Below are positions 25,419 to 32,513 of a DNA stretch of 32,513 nt, piece after piece. The translations under genes and the position numbers were made by a program. Location of the stretch: the NCBI RefSeq assembly GCF_017313335.1, contig NZ_JAFLQW010000283.1:1-32513 (forward strand), in the 5' to 3' direction. This stretch comes from Phormidium pseudopriestleyi FRX01 (GTDB lineage: Bacteria > Cyanobacteriota > Cyanobacteriia > Cyanobacteriales > Laspinemataceae). How positions within the stretch are numbered: position 1 is the first letter of the stretch; every line of letters begins with the position of its first letter. The notes beneath the pieces are model-generated. The model saw only the letters and a list, made by a program, of their open reading frames with translations. It did no database searches and was not told the origin of the DNA.

Positions 25419-26717
25419 ATGCCCCGCCAAAAGAAAGAACCCGGTGGATGTGGTTGTGCCAGCATTCCGTTTTCCGTAATTCTCCTGATTTTAGGTGGTG
25501 GTTATTTGTTGTTCACCCAGCGCGAACATTTAAACATCAGTAGATTTATACCCGAAGATTTAAGAAAAAATATTCCCTTAGAAATCAGTCGTTTTATTCC
25601 CGAGGATTTACAACAAAAAATTCCCTTTCTGAATGCGTCTAATCCAGCGGATGAGGTACATCAGAATTTGCCCGAGGCTACCCCAACTCCGGAAGCGCCC
25701 CCACAACAACCCCGGTTACCCGCCGCCCCAATTTCTAATCCATCTCCCCCCACGCCAACGGCTGAGATTAAACCCCCAGCCAATTTACCAGAAAATCCCC
25801 TAACCCCCTCCACTCCTCAAAGTCTTTGGGAACAAAAAGCGATTCGAGGGATTTATTTTAGTCGCTACCAAATCACCAATAATGCGACGGAAGAAACGAT
25901 TAGAGCCCGGGTCAGGTATTATCGCGATCGCGGGATTAATACCCTCATTCATGGCGTCTGGGGAAATGCTTGCACCATGTACAAAAGTGCAGTTATGCAG
26001 GCCAAATTCGGCTATGAGAGTTGTCCCAATGAGTTTGAGGATAAATGGCTGGATTGGTTAATTGACGAAGCGCAGAAACATGACATGGAAGTTCATGCTT
26101 ATTTTGAGAAAGGGATTAAAATAGATGAAAATAGTCCGGCATTCGATTTAGCTGTTCAGCGGGGGTGGATTGTTCCGGGAGTGGACCGTACCCATCCCGG
26201 AGTGGACCATTATGTTTTGAATGTGGGCGTTCCGGAAGTTGGGGAATTTTTCACCAATATTTTAGTCGAGTTTGTCACCAAATATCCCACAATTGATGCC
26301 GTGCAGTGGGATGATTATTTAGGGTATCATGCTGAGTTACCGGGACAAGTCGATCGCACCCTGGAATTAACCAACTTTGTTAAAAAAGCGATTTCAGCAA
26401 CCAAAGCCGCCAATCCATCGGTGAGTTTTGACATTTGTCATCATAACCCCTATTGGGCAAAACGCTACTTTGCAGCAGATTGGGAAAACTGGGGAGTTGA
26501 TCGCGTGTTTATTCAAGTCTATGCCGATGAAAATTTCGCCGAGGAACTCCCCTATGTAGAGGCTTACGATGGCATTTCTATTACTGAACGGCAATTTAAT
26601 CGCTTAGAAGAATTAGTCAGGAATCCGAAGGTTGACAATATTTTGCTATTTCCCCTTTCTGGAGAACCGGAAAAAATGGCCGATGAGGTCAACCGTTTGA
26701 CGAGTAAGATTAAGTAG
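25419..26717 (+). CDS. Membrane-anchored GHL10-type glycoside hydrolase-like protein
   Basis: This 432-residue protein starts with a short basic N-terminus and one span (about 15-33), so it is probably anchored with its domain outside the cytoplasm. A 16-residue tandem repeat (ISRFIPEDL..., 40-55 and 56-71) and a proline-rich linker (85-135) follow. Residues 142-430 resemble the family 10-like (GHL10, DUF187-related) TIM barrel, with IRGIYFSRYQI at the start and DAVQWDDYLGYH as the likely acidic active-site segment. Substrates of this family are mostly unknown; cell-envelope polysaccharides are an inference. It stands alone, with its own upstream gap of about 215 bases after the previous terminator. 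Confidence 0.78.
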   Translation: MPRQKKEPGGCGCASIPFSVILLILGGGYLLFTQREHLNISRFIPEDLRKNIPLEISRFIPEDLQQKIPFLNASNPADEVHQNLPEATPTPEAPPQQPRLPAAPISNPSPPTPTAEIKPPANLPENPLTPSTPQSLWEQKAIRGIYFSRYQITNNATEETIRARVRYYRDRGINTLIHGVWGNACTMYKSAVMQAKFGYESCPNEFEDKWLDWLIDEAQKHDMEVHAYFEKGIKIDENSPAFDLAVQRGWIVPGVDRTHPGVDHYVLNVGVPEVGEFFTNILVEFVTKYPTIDAVQWDDYLGYHAELPGQVDRTLELTNFVKKAISATKAANPSVSFDICHHNPYWAKRYFAADWENWGVDRVFIQVYADENFAEELPYVEAYDGISITERQFNRLEELVRNPKVDNILLFPLSGEPEKMADEVNRLTSKIK

Positions 26718-26786
26718 TGGAAGGAGTTTTCACCCACTATATATAGCAGATCCTTTATCAGTTGTGGAATGCCCTCACCCCCAACC

Positions 26787-26849
26787 CCCTTCGACCCTTC
26801 GACCCTTCGACCCTTCGACTGGCTCAGGGCTCAGGGCTCAGGGCTCAGG
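26787..26849. repeat. Composite microsatellite, second copy
   Basis: About four CTTCGACCC units are followed by four GGCTCAG units, matching the layout at 7659-7728 but with different flanks. A small GGAG-rich palindrome (26855-26880) follows. Confidence 0.85.
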
Positions 26850-26912
26850 ACAGGCCTCTCCCAAAGGGGGAGAGGGGAGAAGACAGATGTCATAAATCAT
26901 TTAGGATTGCTA

Positions 26913-27003
26913 TAGCGTGTCTCAATCAGTTTGACCATTCTAAGAGGAGTGGGAGCGTCTCGCTCCCTTAATTCCGATTTATCAAATTCATTGAGACCCA
27001 CTA
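26913..27003. mobile_element. MITE-like element with 21-bp terminal inverted repeats
   Basis: The left end, TAGCGTGTCTCAATCAGTTTG (26913-26933 plus one base), matches the complement of the right end (26983-27003) at 17 of 21 positions. The interior holds a GGGAGCG/CGCTCCC hairpin (26951-26967). There is no coding capacity. A second left end (27006-27026, 20 of 21 identical) follows at once with a related hairpin but no right end. Confidence 0.55.
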
Positions 27004-27005
27004 TA

Positions 27006-27060
27006 TAGCGCGTCTCAATCAGTTTGTTATAAAAAAGCGAGCAAGATGCTCGCACTCCTC
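27006..27060. repeat. Partial copy of the MITE-like element
   Basis: The left terminal repeat is followed by GCGAGC (27037-27042) pairing with GCTCGC (27048-27053) and by CACTCCTC. This is the same outer sequence as the palindrome at 5727-5781. Confidence 0.55.
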
Positions 27061-27241
27061 TATTATCTGTACGCGAATGAGTCCGGGAACTACGATAGTT
27101 TACTCTAGGCATTGGAGCATCAAAACGATTCTGTTTGTTTTTCATAGTCGTTGAAATCAGAGAATTAGGGGCATTTGATAAATTGCCCCGATCAAGAATA
27201 GCGGGGTCGGGGCAAAACTTGAGGGTTCTGGTGATGCTGGA

Positions 27242-28003
27242 TTAATTATCCATCAAGTTAAGGAAAGGTTGGTTTGTTTGGGAGAGGTTCAGATCTAGGC
27301 TATACCCTAACTCCAGAGCTTGGTCACGTCTTGACTGATTATTGGAGTATTCTGTGATGTTAATATTATGACAAATTGCCCAGTATAGGGCATCGGATTC
27401 CATGAATACACCACCGGGCTGATTACCTGGACTGAGGTTGTTAATGGTGTAGTTATTCCCATCGGAAAACACCACCATTGGACGTTGGATCGAACATAAA
27501 ACTTTGGTGGAAGCTTCCTGTAATATCCATTCGCCGACGGTTTCACCGAGGGGGACTTTGTAGGTTAAGACTTCGGTGTCGTAGAGTCGTTCCCCATCGG
27601 CTTCTTGCTTCAAGTAGGTAAACGTATAGTAAGTCTCCAGGCATTGTCCCATTCGACAATAACTGGTGAGGAGGGTTAAATTTTCATCGATGATTGCGGT
27701 TTCGAGCGCTTCTAACCGCATCATTTCGACTTCACTTTGCGCCACCTGGGTTTCAGAATGGGAGGGGACGGAGGTGATTGGAGTTGGGGAAATCGGGACA
27801 TCTTCTGAAACTGTGAATACTTCTGAGTCGTTAGAAACTACGGAGTCTGTGGAAACAACTTCTGTCTGTGCCGATCGCAAAGGTTGGGTACAGCCTAGGG
27901 TAATCCCAACGGCGATCGCCAAGGTAATGATTCGCTGAATCTTGGACGTATTTCCCTGGCAGGCTGGACTGTTGGGACTGGATTGTTGAGACTCTAAATC
28001 CAT
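27242..28003 (-). CDS. Putative lipoprotein of unknown function
   Basis: This 253-residue protein has a hydrophobic stretch (about 22-37) ending in ITLGC, a lipobox-like site with Cys 38, so it is probably exported and lipid-anchored. The N-terminal 20 residues before it are long for a signal peptide; a start inside is possible. A serine/threonine/valine-rich linker (45-90) leads to a domain of about 160 residues with four cysteines (YCRMGQC, VLCSIQ, AICHN) that could form disulfides. I recognise no family. It lies downstream of the histidine kinase gene on the same strand, 176 bases apart, so co-transcription is possible but unproven. Confidence 0.6.
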   Translation of the reverse strand: MDLESQQSSPNSPACQGNTSKIQRIITLAIAVGITLGCTQPLRSAQTEVVSTDSVVSNDSEVFTVSEDVPISPTPITSVPSHSETQVAQSEVEMMRLEALETAIIDENLTLLTSYCRMGQCLETYYTFTYLKQEADGERLYDTEVLTYKVPLGETVGEWILQEASTKVLCSIQRPMVVFSDGNNYTINNLSPGNQPGGVFMESDALYWAICHNINITEYSNNQSRRDQALELGYSLDLNLSQTNQPFLNLMDN

Positions 28004-28179
28004 CTTAAATTTCTCTACTTTAAATGCTTATGATGATGATACTTCCTCTCTTAATTTAGTGCAAGTGTAACCCAGCTCCTACTTGTTGATTTCATTGGCT
28101 TGATATCGAGATTTGGGAGAGTCGGACTGAGAGGATATAGCGTGAATTCACGGGGGATGGAGTGCTGAACTCTCTCCAT

Positions 28180-31100
28180 TTACTCGGGATGAATGGGGAG
28201 GGAAATCAAAAATTCAGTGCCCTTTCCTGGGATGGAAAAGCATTCGAGTTTTCCGCGATGTTTTTCGACGACGATTTGATAGCTGATGGATAAGCCTAAG
28301 CCGGTTCCTGCTCCGACAGGTTTGGTGGTAAAAAACGGGTCAAATATTCTCTGTTTGACTTCCTCTGTCATGCCGGTGCCGTTGTCGGAAATTCTGATTT
28401 CAATTTGGTTTATCCCTGGGTGGGTTGTTTGAATTCGGATGTAAGGAGCATAATTTTTGGTAGATATGGCTGCATCGGATTTGGTCTGTGTGGCATCCGG
28501 TAAAAGGGCTGTATGTTGTTTTGATTTGTTGTTTTTTAGGGGTCGTTCTAAGGCATCGATCGCATTACTAAGCAGATTCATAAATACTTGATTCAGTTCG
28601 CCACCATAGCACTCGACTAGGGGCAATGTATCGTATTCTTTAATGATTTTAATTTCACCCCGTCCCGGTTTAGCTTTGAGGCGATTTTGTAAAATCAAGA
28701 GAGTGCTATCGATGCCTTCATGGAGGTTAACCGATTTCATTTGAGATTCATCTAAGCGGGAGAAGTTTCTCAGGGAAAGGACGATTTCTCGGATGCGATT
28801 AGCTCCAACTTTCATGGAGGATAAAAGTTTTGGAAGGTCATCAATGATAAAATCTAATTCGATTTCTTCTATGAATTCTTGGATTTCAGGGACAGGTTCT
28901 GCATAGTGGGTTTGATATAATTCTAATAAATCGAGTAAATTTTGGATATATTCGTTGGCGGGTTCGATATTGCCATAGATAAAGCTAACGGGATTATTGA
29001 TTTCGTGGGCAACTCCGGCTACCATTTGACCGAGGCTGGACATTTTTTCGGTTTGGATGAGTTGGGTTTGGGTTTTTTGGAGTTCTCGTAAGGTTTGTTG
29101 GAGTTGTTGGGCTTTTTCGCGGGCATGGCGGGCGGAGTCGGTGGCGCGGATGTATAGTTCGGCTTGGGAAATGGCGATCGCCACTTGATTGGCGATCGCT
29201 TTGAGGAGTAACAGTTCGCGATCGCTCCATCGCCGAGGACCCTGACAGTGACCACAACTGACTAAGCCAATTTCTCCATTTAAGGTTTGAATTGGTAACG
29301 CCACAAATGCTTGATAACCCCATGCGGTTTGTAAATTCTGGTAGTCGGAATTCTGGGTCTGGCTCACATCATCTACCCGAATGGTTTCCCGATTCAACAG
29401 TTGAGTCATCAGGCAACTCTGTGGATCCGTGGGATAATACCCTAAGAGGCTGGTTAAGTCTGGAGTGTGAGATTCTTTGACCACTTCCCAGCAAGGGGAC
29501 AGAGTAGGAGTTGCACCATTGTGAGAATCGTTGGGTTTTCCCAATCCTTGGGGACGATACCAGATAAACAAACAGCGATCAACTTGCAACAAGGACCGGA
29601 TTTCACTCACGGCAGTTTCCAGAATAGTATCGATTTCTAGGGAGTTCCGGATTTGGTCTGTGAGTCGGTTAATTAAGGCTTCTTGTTTGGCGAGTTTCCG
29701 ATAGCGTAATTCCGATTTGCGTAATTTGGCCTCAGCTTGTTTGCGATCGGTGATATCGCTGGCGATGCCATCGATCCGGAGGGGATTGCCGTCAAAATCG
29801 CGCACTAACCGGGTGCGTTGCCGCAACCAGCGCACCTCTCCAGAGGGTCTCACAATCCGATATTCCAAGTCTGTACTGCCGGTTTCCAGGCTAGTTTGAA
29901 AAGCCAGATTCACCACGGCTCGATCATTAGGATAAATCACGTCCTGCCAGAGGTTAAAATTTTCAAAAAATGCGGAGAAAGGTCTTTCATAAATTGTTTC
30001 CACTGCGGGACTCAAATAGAGCATTTCTGAGGTGGTTCCGGAAATGGACCAGACGACATCATCAATGGAGTGTAATATGCCGTTGAGCCGTTCTTGACTT
30101 TGATGTAATGCCTCGGCGACTAACTTCCGTTCCAGGGATTCCCGTTGTAATTGTTCCAATGCTTGCCTTAACTCGAATGTCCGATTTTGGACCCGAGTTT
30201 CTAATTCGTCATTGGCTTTTTGTAGAGCCTCTTCCATCCGTTTGCGTTCGGTGATGTCGGCAATGGTTCCCACATAATCGCTGCGGTTGCAGTCTTTGTC
30301 GCTTTGGCAGACTGCTTGACCCCAAACCCATCGTTCGGTGCCATTTTCATGTAAAAACCGAAACTCAGATTGGAAAGGTAATTGCTCTTTTACAGACTGA
30401 TTCCATTCTTGGATCACCCGATCGCGATCGCCCGGATGAATCACCTCAAACCAATCTCCGATTTTGGCTTGGCTTTCGGTGAGTCCGGTAATTTGAGATA
30501 AGCGCTCATTCAAGTACAAAAACTGACCTGTTCCACTCATGCGGAAGATGCCCACGGGAGAAATGGATGCCAAGGTATGATAACGATATTCGCTTTCTTG
30601 TAGAGCAGCTTCGGCTCGTTTTCGCTCTCGAATATCCTGGGCTAAACAGACGATTGCCTGAATTTCACCCGCTTCTTCTCGCATCACTGAGGCAGAAAAA
30701 TAAACGGGAATAATTTGTCCATCTTTGCTCAAAAATTCTACTTCTTTTCGACCAATTAAACTATTGGTTATTCCGGTTTGAGTCGCTAATTCATCGTATG
30801 TAAGTCGGTCTTTCAAGAGGGTGCTGATAGACCGCCCTAATAGTTCTGTGTCGTTTTCATAACCCAGCAAGAATAAGGTTGCAAAATTAAAGTCTCGAAT
30901 CGTTCCATCCGGGTTTAAGATAATTAAAGCATCAAGGAGTGATTTAAAAATATTATCAACATAGTGCTTGGATACGGTCTTTTTGTTGAGTTCCTCTGCC
31001 ATGCTATTAAAGGCATTCGCTAAAACACCAATTTCGCTGCTATTGTTGATATTAACACGGACATTTAATTTACCTTGTCCGATGGCGATCGCTGCATTTT

Positions 31101-31785
31101 TAAGCTGAATAATCGGTTTGGCAATATCTTCGGCTAATAACAAACCTAAACTAATAGCTAAAAGCGCAATTAAAACAATTAAAATTAAATTAACAAACTT
31201 AGCCTGATAGGTTTGTTTTGCCAGCAGTTTTTGGTCTTCTTTCAGGTCGAAAACTGCTTTTTCTGCTTGAGAATTTATTTTGCTTGTAAAAACAATTTTT
31301 ATTTCTTCTAAGTTTCTATAATTAGTTAAAATTGGCGAATTTATATTTTGAGATTTTAATTCAATAATTTCTTTGGCAATTCGGTCAATCTCTTCGATGA
31401 TTTGCTTGAGATCTTCCAGGAACTCTCGCTCCTCTCCGGTGCTCGGGGTTAACCGGTCTAATTGAGCCAGAGCTCTTTCTAGAGTTTGATGGGCTTCTTG
31501 ATATTCACCAGATTTTCCCTCTACGAAACTAGAGGCATTGTTTCGTTTTTCACCCAACCCCTCTAGTTCGGATTGGAGTAAAGCATAGGAGGTAACTTCG
31601 GTGATCATCCGCACCAAAGTTACTTTGATTTCCTCTAGGGCAACAATTTTGGGTACTTTATGAATAGAAATTTCCTCAATCCTTTGACTGATGGTTTGGT
31701 TAGAATTGACATGAGTAATGCCCAAAACAGCGACAACGGCTGTTAATCCCAAAAAACTGGAAACCAATTTTGTTTGTAATTTCAT
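28180..31785 (-). CDS. Membrane sensor histidine kinase with three PAS and one GAF domain
   Basis: This 1201-residue sensor has a span near 7-25, a helical external region to about 195, and a second span near 198-217. HAMP follows (about 218-270), then PAS domains near 275-390, 400-515 and 575-690 with coiled-coil linkers (ERKRAEAAL, ERKRMEEAL), and a GAF domain near 705-880. The dimerisation helix holds the phospho-acceptor H927 in VAGVAHEINNPVSF. The ATPase domain has NQVFMNLLSNAIDAL, DNGTGM and GTGLGL. No receiver domain is fused and no response-regulator gene is adjacent, so the partner is unknown. The H-box type (HEINNP) is common in large cyanobacterial hybrid-like sensors. Confidence 0.93.
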   Translation of the reverse strand: MKLQTKLVSSFLGLTAVVAVLGITHVNSNQTISQRIEEISIHKVPKIVALEEIKVTLVRMITEVTSYALLQSELEGLGEKRNNASSFVEGKSGEYQEAHQTLERALAQLDRLTPSTGEEREFLEDLKQIIEEIDRIAKEIIELKSQNINSPILTNYRNLEEIKIVFTSKINSQAEKAVFDLKEDQKLLAKQTYQAKFVNLILIVLIALLAISLGLLLAEDIAKPIIQLKNAAIAIGQGKLNVRVNINNSSEIGVLANAFNSMAEELNKKTVSKHYVDNIFKSLLDALIILNPDGTIRDFNFATLFLLGYENDTELLGRSISTLLKDRLTYDELATQTGITNSLIGRKEVEFLSKDGQIIPVYFSASVMREEAGEIQAIVCLAQDIRERKRAEAALQESEYRYHTLASISPVGIFRMSGTGQFLYLNERLSQITGLTESQAKIGDWFEVIHPGDRDRVIQEWNQSVKEQLPFQSEFRFLHENGTERWVWGQAVCQSDKDCNRSDYVGTIADITERKRMEEALQKANDELETRVQNRTFELRQALEQLQRESLERKLVAEALHQSQERLNGILHSIDDVVWSISGTTSEMLYLSPAVETIYERPFSAFFENFNLWQDVIYPNDRAVVNLAFQTSLETGSTDLEYRIVRPSGEVRWLRQRTRLVRDFDGNPLRIDGIASDITDRKQAEAKLRKSELRYRKLAKQEALINRLTDQIRNSLEIDTILETAVSEIRSLLQVDRCLFIWYRPQGLGKPNDSHNGATPTLSPCWEVVKESHTPDLTSLLGYYPTDPQSCLMTQLLNRETIRVDDVSQTQNSDYQNLQTAWGYQAFVALPIQTLNGEIGLVSCGHCQGPRRWSDRELLLLKAIANQVAIAISQAELYIRATDSARHAREKAQQLQQTLRELQKTQTQLIQTEKMSSLGQMVAGVAHEINNPVSFIYGNIEPANEYIQNLLDLLELYQTHYAEPVPEIQEFIEEIELDFIIDDLPKLLSSMKVGANRIREIVLSLRNFSRLDESQMKSVNLHEGIDSTLLILQNRLKAKPGRGEIKIIKEYDTLPLVECYGGELNQVFMNLLSNAIDALERPLKNNKSKQHTALLPDATQTKSDAAISTKNYAPYIRIQTTHPGINQIEIRISDNGTGMTEEVKQRIFDPFFTTKPVGAGTGLGLSISYQIVVEKHRGKLECFSIPGKGTEFLISLPIHPE

Positions 31786-32160
31786 CTTTTTTTGAACAAA
31801 GAATAAAAATCAAGGGAAATATCCGAACCCTTAATCTAGGGATTAGGTCGAGGGAGCATGGACCCAACTGGGGTCATGAATCGCTCCGATAGAGGTAGGC
31901 GATCGCTGCTGAATATCCCCGGGTAGACTCACAGGCAAAGCGCTTTTTGAGATTAACCCGGGTATGGCAGCAACGAGAGACCGATTACCGATCGCCTCTT
32001 TTATTAGTTTTGATGCCGAAGAACTCCTCCCTCGATTCAGAACAGTCGCCTGGGAACCTCAAAAGGGGTTCATTCGCACTCCCTGAGTCAGAATGGAGGA
32101 GGCGGCGGTTGGTGCTACCCTATTCTAAGAGTTCCCGCTTGACCTGTTGGTTTGACTAGA
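31786..32160. other. Intergenic stretch between divergent genes
   Basis: About 375 bases lie between the kinase start and the next gene. A small hairpin, GACCC with GGGTC (31861-31875), is present. The frame 31947-32159 lacks a ribosome site and resembles no family. The promoters of both genes should lie here. Confidence 0.45.
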
Positions 32161-32513
32161 ATGTTTTTATTTCTTTCCAAGCTGCTTCCCATCTTCATTT
32201 ACCCCCTCGGACTCAGTTGCTTATTGATGCTGGTGGCATTAGTAACCCTCTGGAGACGACCCAAATTGGCATCTGCGGCGATCGCCTCGGCATTGGTGAT
32301 ATTACTCCTCAGCAGTAATGGATGGGTTGCCAACGGCATCGCCCAATCCCTGGAATGGCAGCATTTACCCTCGGGGGAACTCCCCAATGCAGCGGCAATT
32401 GTGGTATTAGGTGGCGGCATCAAACCGGCAATTTACCCCCGTCCCTGGGTGGATGTCAGTGAAGCGGGCGATCGCGTCCTTTATGGGGCCGAACTCTACA
32501 ACCAGGGCAAAGC
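32161..32513 (+). CDS. YdcF/ElyC-like (DUF218) membrane protein, 5' part
   Basis: The frame opens at ATG 32161 and runs off the window (117 codons seen). Two hydrophobic spans (about 8-30 and 38-55) precede NAAAIVVLGGGIKPA, the glycine-rich first strand and loop that mark the DUF218 fold, then VDVSEAGDRVLYGAELY, also typical. Members such as SanA and ElyC affect envelope or peptidoglycan precursor steps; the cyanobacterial role is not established. No clear Shine-Dalgarno precedes the ATG. Confidence 0.85.
   Translation, partial: MFLFLSKLLPIFIYPLGLSCLLMLVALVTLWRRPKLASAAIASALVILLLSSNGWVANGIAQSLEWQHLPSGELPNAAAIVVLGGGIKPAIYPRPWVDVSEAGDRVLYGAELYNQGK

Noticed and set aside
31947-32159. 70-residue plus-strand frame before the YdcF-like gene
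   Set aside because: No ribosome site and composition unlike a protein; it ends at the next gene's start region.

Overview
The window looks like a chromosomal segment of a filamentous (Oscillatoriales-like) cyanobacterium. The signs are a psbA (photosystem II D1) 3' end, a light-repressed lrtA-type ribosome hibernation gene, a cyanobacterial group 2 sigma factor, very frequent GCGATCGC (HIP1-type) octamers, heptanucleotide tandem repeats of the STRR class and many dispersed palindromes. No tRNA, rRNA, CRISPR array, prophage or intact insertion sequence was recognised.

Layout. 1-2.4 kb: psbA end, bidirectional terminator, lrtA/hpf (-), a 750-base gene-free stretch with a structured lrtA leader, then lipB (+). 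2.7-5.9 kb: a small unknown ORF, a gene-free stretch with a -10-like box and a perfect 19-bp hairpin (candidate small RNA), then an FtsX/DevC-type permease and DevA-type ATPase (+), closed by a palindromic repeat and a strong terminator. 5.9-7.5 kb: an unknown membrane protein (-). 7.5-9.2 kb: a long gene-poor stretch with an expanded repeat. 9.2-10.2 kb: group 2 sigma factor (+), terminator, STRR array. 10.5-12.2 kb: a lipoprotein with two phospholipase-D HKD motifs, an EF-hand-like loop and a ComEA-like helix-hairpin-helix tail (-). 12.7-14.5 kb: a small zinc-binding protein with a RelE-like tail and a cysteine desulfurase (+). 14.5-14.9 kb: repeat-rich convergent gap. 14.9-17.4 kb: cydAB cytochrome bd oxidase operon (-) with a palindromic operator-like site. 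17.6-24 kb (-): a small membrane protein with an apparent frameshift at an A10 tract, an APH-like/P-loop kinase fusion, a PfkB-family adenosine kinase, ribosomal protein L25, a three-gene unit of small unknown proteins whose middle gene carries an in-frame amber codon, and purA. 24.1-26.7 kb (+): adenosine-deaminase-like protein and a membrane-anchored GHL10 glycoside-hydrolase-like protein. 26.7-27.2 kb: repeats, including a MITE-like element. 27.2-31.8 kb (-): putative lipoprotein and a large PAS/GAF sensor histidine kinase. 32.2 kb to the end: start of a YdcF/ElyC-like (DUF218) membrane protein.

Genes with related roles: adenosine kinase, PurA and an ADA-like deaminase lie within 6 kb and all act on adenine nucleosides or nucleotides. 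cydA and cydB form one enzyme. The two ABC genes form an exporter core whose membrane-fusion partner is not in the window.

The most unusual items are the A10 frameshift candidate, the small-protein operon with an internal amber codon, the PLD/EF-hand/HhH lipoprotein, the candidate small RNA, the cyd operator-like palindrome and a repeat family whose two arms have been amplified separately.
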